Part shown: positions 1 to 12,582 of the stretch, piece after piece
Layout: each line of letters opens with the position of its first letter
How positions within the stretch are numbered: the stretch's first letter is position 1
Source: Atkinsonella hypoxylon
Taxonomy: Eukaryota; Ascomycota; Sordariomycetes; Hypocreales; Clavicipitaceae
Reading direction: 5' to 3'
Assembly (NCBI GenBank): GCA_000729835.1
Contig: JFHB01000023.1
Location: forward strand, 124,001 to 188,000
DNA length: 64,000 bases
The notes under the pieces: model-generated
The model's database searches: none
What the model saw: only the letters and a program-made list of their open reading frames with translations
What the model was told of the DNA's origin: nothing
Program-made: the position numbers and the translations under genes

Positions 1-1357
1 CTTCACCCCAGTGGCATTGAGGAACTACTTGCACTAGGTTCGGGCATTACAATGACAATATGGGAAGAAGTGTGCTAAGGGTACAGTCAAGGTCACTGCC
101 GCCGGTTCCGTTCTTCTGTCAATATTAGGACATGTCTTCCATGGTGCTTGCTTTCAGTGGCACCCAGCTTCACATACCTCAAGTGTCGTAATCGCACGAC
201 TTCGTTTTGTCTCGAAAAGTTGAGGTAGGAAAGCCTCAAGGGGATGTCGCAAGGAGTGGGGAGCGGTGCATGATATAAGATAGCCTAGGCGGTAAAGAGT
301 AGTATTCAAAGTTGAAAAAGATTCATCTTACAATACAAGACCGCCTCACCGAAGCTGCTGCGTGCTCTTTGCTAGGCGAAACAATGTTACTTACTGGTTG
401 GCAAGGAATATCGAGTCAATTAGGCAAGATCGCTCAACAGCAAGCTGCAACACAAGAACCAAGGCGAAGGACTTGTTTCAGAGACGTGAGATATCTCTTT
501 TTGCAAATGGAATGGAGTCATGTCACTGACTTTTTCAATGTTTTAGGTCAGTTATCCATTGCATTCGAAATTTAGCAAGAGAGAAAACTGTTCAGCTTAA
601 CCATGTTTTTTACATACCTTTTTATTATTTTGTCAATGTCTTGGCTTACATAACTGTCCGTGAGGTGTGAATGGAACAGAATAGCCAACGCTAAACGGGC
701 CATTCTCTTCTTCACAGCCAAGGCTATACATCTCTGGAATGCTTAGAACCGTTTTGTGACGGCTTTTTTATCACAAGCTTCGCCTCCTGTCTGCTTCTCC
801 ACGCACACATCCCCAGACATCCCTGGTTCGGTTCTACCACATTGTAGCAGTCATGTGTACATGAGAAAGAAAGTTCTCGTCTTTCCCGTTTTCGATTCTT
901 CTTCTTCTTCTTTTTGTTTATTAGTATTAAAAAAAAAATTTTTTTTTGGGCGGTGATGTACTGAATCCATGTTGTGGGAGGCTTAACCATGACCAAACTG
1001 TACGAACAACTTGCGGTCCGTGCCCAATAGTTCAATGGATACACTTAGTCTAAAAGTCTTTGTTGCAGAACGGCCTTTGATGCAATCCTGATATGCTACT
1101 GTGCTTGCAAGTGAATCCTGAGCCTCGGGGACTTGGTTGGATAATTAGAGTACGAACAATGGCCGTTCCTATTAGAACGTGCGCAGTACATTGCACTTGG
1201 ACCTTGGAGGATACTCATGTTAATGTGGATTGAAGGCAAAGTGGCTATAGACGGACATGACGGACAAGATGAATTGGGCACACCACATCATATCATGGTA
1301 GGGCGGGATGATGACTGAGGCTGGCTTCATGTTCGCGAGGCCGCCGGCTCGCTAGCT

Positions 1358-1387
1358 TGCCACTTGCCCACTTGCCCACTTGCCCAC
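1358..1387 (+). repeat. Short CTTGCCCAC tandem repeat
   Basis: Three to four imperfect copies of a 9-bp unit in the gene-poor left end. No function is apparent. Confidence 0.7.
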
Positions 1388-1879
1388 GCACTCCCTCGCT
1401 CCTGCTGCCGGGGCCTAACTTCTTCCCTTCTCCCTTGGCTTGCTGGTTCGCTGTATGCTGTGCTGTACTCAGCCTGGTGCCCCTCGGGTTGCCCCTCGGG
1501 TTGCCCCAGCTCTGATTAATGATTAATGCAGCAAGGTCGACCACATAGACTGGCTGTTCTGCGCGAGCAACCTGAACCAGACAGTACATTGACGCAGACA
1601 TCAAGTCCCATTAATAATAGCTACCCAATCCTGTGCAAATTCGAGCTTCTTGGCAGAAAAGCCATGAGTTGTGCGCGCTATCCGCTTGCTGGCCATATAT
1701 TCCCGCCGCGATCCAACAGAGGCGATCCAACAGAGCACACCCACTCGCTGTACATGCCCACATCCCCGCCACCCCAGCTCTCCCCAGCTCTCTCTCCAAG
1801 CCCCATACCAACCAAACACGACGGCTTGCGCTATTCCGCGCTCTCCTACTCTCTTCTGCGTCTGCTTCAGAGAGACTTT

Positions 1880-1986
1880 ATCCTCTCTCTTATCCTTTCC
1901 CCCCTTCTCGCACTCCTTCGTCTTCGGGCCCAATCGCTTTTTCTTTTCTTTACTTCTTTTACTTCTTTTGTTTTTTTTTTTCGCTT
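1880..1986 (+). promoter_or_regulatory. Pyrimidine-rich promoter/5' leader tract
   Basis: This is an almost uninterrupted run of C and T, with long T runs around 1950-1980, ending some 30 bases before the WW-protein start codon. CT-rich tracts near transcription starts are common in filamentous fungi. No TATA box is evident. The call rests on composition and position only. Confidence 0.4.
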
Positions 1987-2018
1987 GCCCTGGGCCTGTG
2001 ATCGCGACCTCCACGGCC

Positions 2019-3375
2019 ATGGCCGGGCCAACGTCACCGAGTAACGAGGGTCCCTCGTTTGCCCCTCCTTCGCTGCCTCCAGGCTGGATTGCGCAATGGG
2101 ACGGTGCCAGCAAGAAATATTACTACGTGCAGCTCGCAACTGGTGTGTCTCAATGGGATATTCCTACTCAGGCTGCAAAAACGGGCAACACTCCTGGACA
2201 GGCGGTCGATCATCCATATGGCGCTCCTCCCACCCAACTCATCACCCACCCCGACGGGTCACAGACTGTTAAGCATCCTGACGGCACCATGGAACCCATC
2301 ATGGCAGACGGAACACGAGGTGTCGATGGGCCTTCTGGCGATCGAGGTATCGGGGTAAGTTGTGCAGCTGTCCTCCGCAACGACTGGCGCGCTCGATCGG
2401 ATCAGGGTAATCGTGAGTTACTGACTCTGGTGTGTTATTTGATATACAGACCATGGCCATGAATGCTCTCCTTGGCGGCAAGAAACAGTCATCGGGTGGA
2501 GGCGGCTTGGGAGGATTAGCAAGCCAAGTTCTTGGAGGGGGAAGCGGTGGTGGTCACAGTGGCGGAAGCAGCGGCGGTAACGGATTGGCTGGACAGTTGG
2601 CTGGGAAGCTCGCGTCCAATTTGTTTTCGTCATCAGACAAGCCCGATCCACCCCAAAACTATCACGGTGGACAGAGTCACAATAAGCCCAGTCATCAAGG
2701 TGGTCTGGCTGGAGCGGTATTGGGTGGCGTTGCTCACATGTTTGGAGGCAAGGAGTCCCATGGTGTAAGTGTCTATTCCTCTGATCACATCGGCGTCTTG
2801 CCAAGCAATGATCCTGGACTAACAAGGATCAATTGGGCTACTAGAACCAGAATTTCGGCTACTCGAATACTGGACCTGGCACATATTCCGGCGGCGATGC
2901 GCCAACATACAATCCATTAGGAAATTCGCATTCCGCGTCGGCAGCCTCTCCTCCGTCTCATACCTCCTCGAGCCCGAATCAACACCAACAACAGTATAGC
3001 CATCAGGGCCATCAGTCACATGCTCATCAGTCATACCCTCCTCCCCCGTCGCAAGGACACTCTTCAAACCAGCAATCAAATTACCATGGAGGTTACCAAG
3101 GACATCAACAGCCGCAGCAGAGTCTGTCTCCCTATGGTCAGGGCTATCCGGATAATATCAGCCCGCCCAGCGGTCAACATGGCGGCCCAGGAGGATACAC
3201 TGGTACCCAACATGGAGCACCTGGAGGGTATTTAGGCGGACAGCCCAGCTATGGGGCTCCTCCGCAGCATCAGAATTACGGCAAGCCGCAACATGGTGGT
3301 TACGACTCGTCGCAATACGGTAGCATCAACCACTCCTACCACGGAGGTCAACAGTACGGCGGTGGACAATACTGA
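2019..3375 (+). CDS. WW-domain protein with glycine-rich and Gln/Tyr/His-rich tail (Wwm1-like)
   Basis: Three exons (2019-2354, 2450-2764, 2851-3375) give a 391-residue protein. Donors are GTAAGT at both introns, with acceptors TACAG and CCAG. Residues 20-49 form a WW domain: LPPGW at the start, a YYY aromatic patch, then the second Trp in SQWDIP. WW domains bind proline-rich ligands. The middle, about 120-215, is rich in Gly with GGLAG-type repeats. The tail, about 220-391, is low complexity (Gln, His, Tyr, Gly, Pro) and probably disordered. The layout resembles yeast Wwm1, a metacaspase-interacting WW protein, but only the WW domain supports that, so partner and role are inference. Pga1 lies downstream in convergent orientation. 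Confidence 0.85.
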
Positions 3376-3816
3376 TTGGCCACTCGAATTGACAGTAACG
3401 ACTGTGTCTCAACGCTGAAAAGCAAGTCACCTCAAGGCTCGATAGACAATATCGGCCATAAGACAGTTTTCAATGGGAACATGAAAAAAAATTGAAAAAA
3501 TTGAAATGGCATAAGGTTGTACATGGTGGGAAACCAAGTTCAGTACGGATGCGGGTATGACGCTTAGCACACCCTGGCGTGCTAATTGGATTGGCATAAG
3601 TGTGGTTTCTTCGTTGTTTTTTATTCTTCTTCTTTCCCTTTTCTTGGCGAAGGCGGTGCTGGTAGAGAAGAAACGAGTAATGACAGGGTGCCATGAGGTC
3701 TGCATGAATGTGATGATTTTTTTTTTTTTTATGTATCTAGATTCTCAAATTGGTGGTACCGCGTTCAATAGCTACCGAACAAGCAGAAAATAACTTGAAA
3801 AAACTGTCTTGCCGCT
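3376..3816. other. Convergent 3' intergenic region
   Basis: This spacer lies between the 3' ends of the WW-protein gene and pga1. It contains A- and T-runs (about 3484-3500 and 3717-3730) that could serve polyadenylation on either strand. No gene is seen. Confidence 0.6.
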
Positions 3817-4615
3817 TTAGTTCCGCTTCTTCAACTGGCTTTCGGGAGGGCAAGCTATGGAATGCAACCCGGCCGCGATCCGTCGTGCTACGAACCAGGT
3901 TGTGATACCTATAAGGATGAGATAGCCCACAGTCCGGACGAGAGACTCTGGGAGTACATTGAACAGGAATGGGTCGAGTATGACATCAACAAGCACTGGT
4001 AGCGGAATGGCCATCAGTTCCTTGTCGTCAGTGTAGTAGTCAGCAGCAGCCTGAATCTCGACGAGCAGTGAAGAGTCATCCGCGAGACTGCCGGCTGGCA
4101 TGTCGGCCTCATCAACGTTGGCCAGTCTTGACGCAGAAAACGCGTTTAGAGAACTGATGAGTGCAGGGGATTCTAGCACTGACTCTAGGGTATAGGCTTC
4201 TATGTGGAAGCTTGTTGGTTCCTGACTGTGGGTATGAGAGAGTGCTCCATGGTGTGCATTCGTGTGAACGATGATTCTTCATGCCGGAAAGCAAATGGAG
4301 GGAGGGACTTACCAGAGCTGACCAACAGACTCGTAATTCATATCGCTGGTTTTCAGTCAAATTGGTGAGAAGGATCCATGATGACGGGCCACGGAGGGCA
4401 GACTGGGCGGAAGGAAATAGGCGGTCCAGTTCCGTGTGTACGGAGGGTTCATTTTCAGCAAGGGCGTGGATATTTAAGGAGGCAAAGGCCGGGTTGGTGC
4501 TTAGCAGACGGGATGGAGGCGGGCCTGTGAATATGATCTTTTCGACATTCGCGACGGCAACGTGAGCGAGGGTGCATAGATGAAATACGACATGGAGGAT
4601 GAATATTGGTGCCAT
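3817..4615 (-). CDS. pga1: GPI-mannosyltransferase II co-activator Pga1
   Basis: Two exons (4615-4313, 4221-3817) give 235 residues; the intron has a GTAAGT donor and a TCAG acceptor. I chose the ATG at 4615 because it begins directly with a signal peptide (MAPIFILHVVFHLC). An in-frame ATG 66 bases upstream would bury that signal behind a polar stretch. The lumenal part carries the family-like block ending in RYELRVCW, then PTSF and ADYYT segments. One transmembrane helix follows (about 200-220, YLILIGITTWFV), with a short basic tail ending KKRN that may act as an ER-retrieval signal. In yeast, Pga1 partners Gpi18 to add the second mannose to GPI anchors in the ER. The assignment rests on motif resemblance and topology. 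Confidence 0.75.
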
Positions 4616-5646
4616 GGTGTGCTGGAGGAGAGATGTTGGGGTGTTATTGGTGCCAGTGGTCTTTGTTGTTTCATTGGTCAATCAGGGTAGGGTGGGTGAA
4701 GGGCGAGGAAAAGGGGCATATTGTGTCTCTACCTACGGCAGGTTCCCTAGAGATGAATGTCAGCTAATATCCCTAGGTAACACGCACGGAGTACAATTCA
4801 TAAAATAATATGGATGCATGCTCCTGAATTTGCAATTCAAATTCTAGGGCGGTATTGTTATGGAGAGCATAATGGGGAAGGCTTGTGGTATTGATGACTA
4901 GGAACCGTACCTGACGGACGACTTTGTGTGGCTGGCTACGAAAAACAACGAGTCTAGCTCAACCGAGGTTTTCGAGACAACCTGACCTTTCGAACGGGCT
5001 CAGAGTTTTTTTTTTTTTTTTTAAATACGTGTTACCACTTTTTGTTTCGCGCTACGACCCTCTGTTTTACGGTGGGAGTCAAACTATTAGAGCGCGGCCC
5101 AGGGTCTTAAAAAAAAAAAATTAGTTGCGTACTGTTCATCCCAAGGTGCAAAAATACACAAACGGGCCACAGTGCCAGATATGACCTTAAAACCTTACCA
5201 TTGGACGCCAAGTGCCGTGTCGGCAAGATGAGGAGTGAAGCAAGCAGCCAGTGAAGCAGCCTGTCGAGCAGGAGAAGCCAGTCGAGCGCCTATTCCAGCC
5301 TAGAGCGGTGAGCAACAGCGTGGACCCCGCAGACGCGCTTGCCCGTTTCGAGGCAACGACGAGGAAATCAACAATCCCTATTACGGCTGGGCCTAATAGA
5401 CAGCACCGCATTTTCCCTTCCCTCCCCTCCCCTGGTCGCCCCAATTTCCCCTACCTGGCTTCCTTCACGCTCCTTGCACCGAGAGTTCTCTCAACCTCAC
5501 ACGCTCCCGTTCCGTGCAGCAAGAAAAATAGAGAGTCCTATCCCGGCTTTGATTTTTCCCACTGCCACATCTCCCGTCTTCTTGGATTCCTCTCTACCAA
5601 TCCATATTCTTTGTACAGCCTCATTCTTTTGTCGTAATCCGTCATC
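4616..5646. other. Divergent promoter region between pga1 and alpha-tubulin
   Basis: About 1 kb separates two divergently transcribed genes. It contains a T17-like run near 5009-5024, an A-run near 5109-5121, and a C/T-rich stretch (about 5400-5640) leading into the tubulin start. A small open frame on the minus strand around 5187-5444 has no recognisable similarity. No other gene is seen. Confidence 0.6.
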
Positions 5647-7523
5647 ATGCGTGAGGTTATCAGCATCAACGGTACGAAGCTCTCAGCTCCCCCTCATTTT
5701 GACCCTCGACCCCAAACGCGTCTTTGATTCACCGCTACAACGCCCCTTTCGAGCTTGACAATTGCTAACAAAATACACATAGTCGGCCAAGCTGGTTGCC
5801 AGATTGCCAATTCCTGCTGGGAGGTTTGTTTCTGATCCAATTTTCCATTCACCACTTTTCATGACTATTTTTTTCTCTCTAGTTGTGCTGACTTCTTGAA
5901 ATAGCTTTACTGCCTCGAGCACGGCATCCAGGTAAATCGACACTTTTTCTCCAAAAAAAAAAAAAAAAGGCCTACTCTACACGAACATCATCGCTAAGAT
6001 GCACTAATTACTATAGCCCGATGGTTATCTCACCGAGGAGCGCAAGGCTCAGGATCCCGACCAGGGCTTCAGCACTTTCTTCTCTGAAACTGGTACGGAT
6101 TTTATAATATGTCCTGCTCCTGCACAGCACCTGGGGCTTGGATATTTTTTCATCAATGGATTGTGCTGACAGTGAACTCTCCAACAGGCCAGGGCAAGTA
6201 CGTCCCTCGTGCCATCTACTGCGATCTCGAGCCCAATGTCGTTGACGAGGTTCGCACCGGTCCTTACCGCAACCTTTTCCACCCCGAGATGATGATCACT
6301 GGCAAGGAGGATGCCTCCAACAACTACGCTCGTGGTCACTATACTGTCGGCAAGGAGCTCATTGAGGGCGTCCTTGACAAGATTCGCCGCGTTGCCGATA
6401 ACTGTGTTGGTCTTCAGGGGTTCCTCGTCTTTCACTCTTTCGGTGGTGGTACTGGGTCCGGTTTCGGTGCTCTTTTGATGGAACGTCTGTCTGTCGACTA
6501 TGGCAAGAAGAGCAAGCTCGAGTTTTGCGTTTACCCTGCTCCTCAGACCGCTACCTCCGTCGTCGAACCTTACAACTCCATTCTCACCACTCACACTACT
6601 CTCGAGCACTCAGACTGTTCCTTCATGGTTGATAACGAAGCTATCTACGATATCTGCCGCCGCAACCTGGGTCTGGAGCGCCCCAACTACGAGAACCTGA
6701 ACCGTTTGATTGCCCAGGGTAAGCCATGACGGACAATCACGTCGACCGTGCCAACATTTACCCAGCTTCCTGAAGACGCTAGCTAACCATGACTTGCGAT
6801 GCGAATAGTCGTCTCGTCCATTACTGCCTCTCTCCGCTTCGACGGCTCCCTCAACGTTGACCTGAACGAGTTCCAGACCAACTTGGTCCCCTATCCCCGT
6901 ATTCACTTCCCTCTGGTTGCATACGCTCCGGTCATCTCGGCTGCCAAGGCCGCCCACGAGGCCAACTCCGTTCAGGAGATCACCATGTCATGCTTCGAGC
7001 CCAACAACCAGATGGTGAAATGTGACCCTCGTCACGGCAAATACATGGCTACCTGCCTGCTGTACCGTGGTGACGTCGTTCCCAACGACACACACGCTGC
7101 TGTTGCCTCCCTCAAGACCAAGCGTACCATACAGTTTGTTGACTGGTGCCCAACTGGGTTTAAGCTTGGCATCTGCTATCAAGCTCCTGAGAATGTTCCA
7201 AATGGCGATCTAGCCAAGGTCAACCGCGCTGTGTAAGTTGAAAGACGATTTATTTTCTCGGGACAAAATGTGTCGCTGTGCTAATTATTTCATTCAGCTG
7301 CATGCTTTCCAACACGACTGCCATCGCCGAGGCCTGGAGCTCTCTGTCTTTCAAGTTCGACCTGATGCACGCCAAGCGTGCTTTCGTGCATTGGTATGTT
7401 GGTGAAGGTATGGAGGAAGGTGAATTCTCTGAGGCTCGTGAGGACTTGGCCGCTCTGGAGCGCGATTACGAGGAGGTGGCTGCTGACTCCATGGGTGAGG
7501 AGGAGCTTGAGGCCGAATACTAA
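5647..7523 (+). CDS. Alpha-tubulin
   Basis: Seven exons (5647-5671, 5783-5823, 5905-5931, 6017-6092, 6188-6718, 6809-7232, 7298-7523) encode 449 residues, the normal alpha-tubulin length. The N terminus MREVISINVGQAGCQIAN and the GTP-binding GGGTGSGFG loop identify it. Alpha rather than beta is shown by the MREVISI start and by WCPTGFKLGI. The C terminus is acidic and ends in EAEY, so the terminal Tyr of the detyrosination cycle is kept. The protein pairs with beta-tubulin to build microtubules. Four tiny exons crowd the 5' end, a usual pattern for fungal tubulins. Many ascomycetes have two alpha-tubulin genes; which paralogue this is cannot be told from the window. Confidence 0.97.
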
Positions 7524-7941
7524 GCAGCGTCGTACCAGAGGGTTGTTGAAGCGTCGCTGGCACTGTTGAATTTCGGTTTCATACCCAACCTCTTGATAGG
7601 TGTATTGTTCTTTACCAACTAATAGCCAAACCAGTCTTTTAATGTCGGAGAAAAAAAATCTGTAGATATGACACCAATGAAAGTACTCTGCTCTTTGATT
7701 ATGTCATTTTGGGATGCTATCTGAGAATTACCTTTCTGCCAGAAACAGTGTTCAGGTTGAGCTTCTGATTGATGGTTCAGCTTAAGGCGGGGGAGAGGGG
7801 CGGTCGGCCGATTAACGGTCCGGGTGAAAGCCGACGCTACGCGGCATCGTCTGGATATCCAAGAAGGCGGCCAGTTCTTGATTCTTTAACATTTGCCCGT
7901 AGATGTACAAGCCCGAACCCGTGCTCTTTATAGATCTCACA
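7524..7941. other. Intergenic region between alpha-tubulin and HMG-CoA lyase
   Basis: A tubulin 3' region and an HMG-CoA lyase promoter share this tandem spacer. An in-frame ATG at 7903 would add 13 residues to the lyase. A GC-rich segment lies near 7790-7850. No gene is seen. Confidence 0.6.
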
Positions 7942-9132
7942 ATGACCTTCGTTCGATCAGCAGTATGCAGAGCATGCAAACGGTTCCATATCCAATTGCG
8001 ACGGGGCTATGCAACAGCTAACGGCCAACAAGCTGTGCCGAATAATAACAAGGTCAAGCTAGTTGAAGTTGGCCCTCGCGATGGATTGCAGAACGAGAAG
8101 AAAGCGATTCCTCTTGCAACCAAGATCGAGCTCATCGAACGACTGGCTCGAACAGGTGTTTCCACTATTGAGGCTGGGTCTTTCGTCTCCCCAAAATGGG
8201 TTCCGCAAGTTAGTCGTTATCCCGTGGTGTGATGCAATGGAGCCCTCCGACAGCAGTTCGTTCTAATTTTTTGGGCCACATAGATGGCAAATTCGGGCGA
8301 GATCCTGCAATACATCTTGCAGAGCAAGCCAGAGGCCCCCGTTCCAATGACATACTCATTTCTGAGCCCCAATACTAAGGGCCTTCAAATCGCAGCCGAT
8401 ATCCTAAGAGCTAACCCCCAGACGTTCTCTACGGAGAATGACCCTCAAACGCACAGCAACGGCCAACCCAAGCCCGCCATCGAAATTGCCGTGTTTGCCG
8501 CAGCCACCGAGAGCTTCTCGCAAAAAAATCTCAACTGCGATATACAAACATCTCTGGAGCGATTTAAGGCCGTAATCCAGGACGCTAAGGCTCTAGGCTT
8601 GCGAGTCAGAGCTTATGTATCAGTGGTGCTAGGATGTCCCTTTGAAGGATTCAACGTCGATCCGCACAAGGTCGCCGAGATCTCCACCGAGCTCCTTGAG
8701 GCAGGTGCTGATGAAATTTCTCTGGGCGATACGACCGGGATGGGAACAGCGCCGCGTACAAGTGCGCTGCTGAGGTGTGTTTCCGCGGCAGGTATCCGCA
8801 CGGAAGATATCGCTATGCACTTCCATGATACATATGGACAGGCACTGGTCAACACGGCGGTTTCTCTAGAGCATGGGATAAGGACGTTTGACAGCAGTGT
8901 TGGTGGATTAGGAGGATGCCCTTACAGCCCCGGTGCTACTGGAAATGTTGCTACCGAGAATATGGTTTACTTTATGGAGACTCTGGGTATGGACACGGGC
9001 ATCGATCTGGATGCCATGTCGGATATTGGGTCCTGGATCACGGCGGAGTTGGGCAAGGCGAATGATAGTACGGTTGGTAAGGCTGTCCTTGGGGCAAGGG
9101 CGCGAGCTATGGCTCAGACTGGTAAGGCTTAG
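7942..9132 (+). CDS. Hydroxymethylglutaryl-CoA lyase, mitochondrial
   Basis: Two exons (7942-8208, 8284-9132) give 371 residues. The enzyme cleaves HMG-CoA into acetoacetate and acetyl-CoA in leucine breakdown and ketone-body formation. Visible hallmarks are VEVGPRDGLQNEK, SFVSPKWVPQ at the exon junction, GDTTGMGT, HFHDTYGQ with the metal-binding-type histidines at 268 and 270, and GLGGCPYSPGATGN with the catalytic-type Cys at 301. The first ~30 residues are basic and rich in Arg/Ser/Ala with few acids, as in a mitochondrial presequence. I chose the ATG at 7942 because the upstream in-frame ATG (7903) adds acidic residues that would spoil that signal. The C terminus (TGKA) is not a peroxisomal PTS1. 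Confidence 0.93.
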
Positions 9133-9757
9133 ACTTGAGCAGGGCTAGTTAGTAGCAGAATACATTGTGCGTACCTACCTAAGTGGTCGGTTGCTGCGGG
9201 ATACCTCGGTAGTTTGTCTATGTTAGGCCATAAATTACAAGCAATAGGCGCAAATCGAGACGAGGATTTTGGTCCTCAGGACGCTCTTCGTAATCATGTC
9301 ATCTTGTGATTTAAATATATGGATCAAGGATCAAGAACAACGTGCAATCTTATCCGTCTTCTCAAGCTGTATGTGGTGGCAGGCATCGATGGACGAGAGC
9401 ATGAAGCGATCAGTCATGTGATGTCACTGTTATAAGTAAGAGGTAACGTTAGTTATCGGCGATAAGCTGGCTGCAACAGCCCAAGTCAACGAGCGTGGGT
9501 CCTGCAGCCTCACTGGCTTGAACAAGCTCAACTTCACCTCCGCCAACCTCGCCCAGTCTAGCTCGAGGCTCGCAATAAACCCTTCTCATCTTGTCGAGCA
9601 GCTCACCGCATCAAAGCTATCGTACCTGCTACAGCTGCTTCGGATACACGACCTAGCTTTCCAGCAGTCCTTCGCTCTCCAGGTTCGTTAACCTTCTCGT
9701 TGCTGGCCGACGCTTTAATCGTTAACCCCCACCGAAGCTTGTCTGCCTTCTGTCACA
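9133..9757. other. Intergenic region between HMG-CoA lyase and V-ATPase B
   Basis: This is a tandem spacer with the lyase 3' region on the left and the V-ATPase B promoter and leader on the right. The right part (about 9470-9750) is C-rich with scattered CTCG and CACC motifs. No gene or RNA is recognised. Confidence 0.6.
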
Positions 9758-11706
9758 ATGGGGGGCCCCCGCGAGTCGTCGTCCTACTCAGTTGTCCCAC
9801 GACTCCGATACAACACAGTCGGTGGTGTCAACGGTCCGCTGGTTATTCTTGAGAATGTAAGAGACTGAATTCGCTTTCTATGGGCTTGAAGCTGCCTTGG
9901 AGGATGCAAATGCTGATGATGGCGTCACTAGGTCAAATTCCCAAGGTACAACGAAATTGTGTCGCTGACGCTTCCTGATGGAACTGTCCGCTCTGGTCAG
10001 GTCCTTGAGGCTCGAGGTACGTAAATGGCTGATTTGGATGAGGCTTCGAGATGGCGATGTACTAATCCTGCGGGACAGGTGACCGAGCCGTGGTTCAGGT
10101 ACGATGCTCCGCGGCCAAATACTGAATTCTTCAATAGTAATTGATCACATGCGATAGGTCTTTGAGGGCACTTCTGGAGTTGATGTCAAGAAGGTAGGGT
10201 CTCGAGGCTGAAACAGATAAACACAGCTTTCTGATTGCTGATATCATGCGCTTAGACAAAAGTGGAATTCACTGGCGAAAGTCTGAAGCTTGGTGTCTCG
10301 GAAGACATGCTTGGTCGTATCTTCGACGGTTCAGGTCGTGCCATTGACAAGGGCCCCAAGGTCTTGCCCGAGGAATATCTCGACATCAACGGAAGTCCCA
10401 TTAATCCTTACTCTCGCGTACGTTGAACACGCGATGGGCATCTGGTCATAATAACACTGCAATGATGCAAATGCTGACATCAAACAGGAATACCCCGAAG
10501 AAATGATTTCGACCGGTATCTCCGCCATTGACACGATGAACTCGATCGCCCGAGGACAAAAGATTCCTATTTTCTCTGCTTCTGGCCTTCCACACAATGA
10601 AATTGCCGCCCAGATTTGTCGACAAGCTGGTCTGGTCAAGCAGAAGGGTGTCACGAACAAGGGTGTTCACGATGGCCATGAGGAGAACTTCTCTATTGTC
10701 TTTGGTGCTATGGGTGTGAACTTGGAAACTGCTCGATTCTTCACCCGCGACTTTGAGGAGAACGGCAGCTTGGGTCGTACCACGCTATTCCTTAACCTTG
10801 CCAACGATCCTACGTAAGTGCTCTGCTGCAGGAGTCGCCTCATTGTGAAGACAAATTCTGATAGTCATTGTCAAAACTGTGCTGACTGAATGTTATAGGA
10901 TCGAGCGTATCATTACACCCCGTCTCGCACTGACGACCGCCGAATACTACGCCTACCAGTTGGAGAAACACGTCCTTGTCATCCTGACTGACCTTTCATC
11001 ATACTGCGACTCGCTTCGTGAAGTCTCGGCTGCCAGAGAAGAAGTGCCTGGACGACGTGGATTCCCTGGTTACATGTACACTGATTTGTCCACCATTTAC
11101 GAGCGTGCTGGCCGTGTTGCCGGCCGCAACGGTTCCATCACTCAGATTCCCATTCTGACCATGCCCAACGACGACATTACCCATCCTATCCCCGATTTGA
11201 CCGGTTACATTACTGAGGGACAGATTTTTGTCGACCGAGCCCTGTACAACCGTGGCATCTACCCCCCCATCAACGTGCTGCCATCTTTGTCGCGTCTGAT
11301 GAAGTCGGCCATTGGAGAGGGAATGACGCGTAAGGACCACGGCGATGTGTCGAATCAACTGTATGCGAAATACGCCATTGGTCGTGATGCCGCTGCCATG
11401 AAAGCAGTGGTCGGTGAGGAAGCCTTGTCTGCCGAAGACAAGCTCTCTCTAGAGTTTTTGGACAAGTTTGAGCGACAGTTCATCAGTCAAGGCGCTTATG
11501 AGTCACGAAGTATCTTTGAGTCTCTGGATCTGGCATGGAGCCTGTTGCGTATTTTCCCCAAGAACATGCTTAACCGTATCCCAGCTAAGATTTTGAACGA
11601 ATACTATCAGCGTGCCCAAAAGGACGCCAAGTCAAAGGGTAAGGCGCGTGCTGATATGGCACCAAAGGATCAGCAGCAGACTGAGGAGAATTGGATTGAC
11701 GCATAA
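9758..11706 (+). CDS. vma-2: V-type proton ATPase subunit B
   Basis: Seven exons (9758-9856, 9932-10016, 10079-10098, 10158-10193, 10256-10417, 10488-10813, 10899-11706) encode 511 residues, matching the family. The protein is the non-catalytic nucleotide-binding subunit of the V1 sector that acidifies vacuoles and endosomes. Signatures are the YNTVGGVNGPLVIL start, EFTGESLKLGVSEDMLGR, the block PIFSASGLPHNEIAAQICRQ in the place of a P-loop, and ILTMPNDDITHPIPDLTGYITEGQI. The missing GxxGxGK loop is normal for B subunits and separates it from catalytic subunit A. Five small exons crowd the 5' end. The symbol follows Neurospora naming. Confidence 0.96.
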
Positions 11707-12565
11707 GACGAGTAGTCTACGAATGGAGGGCCGTCATTGGTGGAGGCGGGAGATGCTTGCAACAACAGCGGTTTCTAATGATAAAGTGTTCAAGTGTTCG
11801 AAAGCAGTGTAATAGACAATGAATGTGCATATAGGGACACATGGATGAGCTGCGGGTTGACGATGGGCTGCCGATGCTGCGCATGCGCGTATGTGTATAA
11901 AGTGCGCCAACAAAAGGCCAATTGCGTCATGTTTAGTATCAGTTTATTATTATTTGGCTGTGCGTTTAAGAAGACGCGATCAATTTGGAAGTTTACGCAG
12001 CAATTCTGCTTGTGTGTCTATAGTATTATTCCGTGCTTCGAGTACCGCCCATGAGTATACTTTTGCGCGCCAAGCTGGATCCTGATCAGAGTCACGAGCT
12101 CATACGCGCTCACAAGACAAGTTATTATCACTGTGCCTTGGTAGAAATGCGGCGGAATAAATCTTGGGGTGCCTTTCGATAGACGGATGTGTCTCCAGGA
12201 GCCAGGTCATGGCTGCGTATACGGTAACTACCTAGGTAATTACGTATTTACCCGAATTTGGAGTGACGCCGCTCTGCCCAAAAACCCCTGCACCCTGCCC
12301 ACGTCCCCGGGGACCGCTGATGGGTGCGGCTAAAGGTCCAACGCCTGACAAGGATTAGCTCACCTAGATTTACAGCTCCGTACTCCGTAACTAGGTAGCT
12401 ACTAGATTTTTGGTTTCCATGAGCTAATTCAACGGCGATTACGGAATAGAGCTATCAGCCTGGCCTGATGACGGTGTTCTCGTCACCGGCTGCGTTTCAC
12501 AAGGATGGATGTCTTCCGCCCATCTTACTGGACGAAGTCATCTGGAATAGGCCTAGGTTTACCCC

Positions 12566-12582
12566 GGGGGGGGGGGGGGGGG
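12566..12582 (+). repeat. G17 homopolymer tract
   Basis: Seventeen consecutive G residues follow an ACCCC stretch. Such a run can form a G-quadruplex and is prone to length error in sequencing, so its exact length is uncertain. Confidence 0.8.

Larger units (their letters stand above)
1..2018. other. Intergenic region left of the WW-domain gene
   Basis: No gene is recognisable here. Short open frames on both strands look random. Visible features are an A/T homopolymer junction near 930-950, a short CTTGCCCAC-type tandem repeat near 1358-1387, two copies of a 12-bp GCCCCTCGGGTT unit near 1479-1505, and a strongly C/T-rich tract from about 1850 to 1985. The last is typical of fungal promoters just upstream of the start at 2019. 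The beginning could hold the end of a gene lying outside the window, but nothing shows this. Confidence 0.6.
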
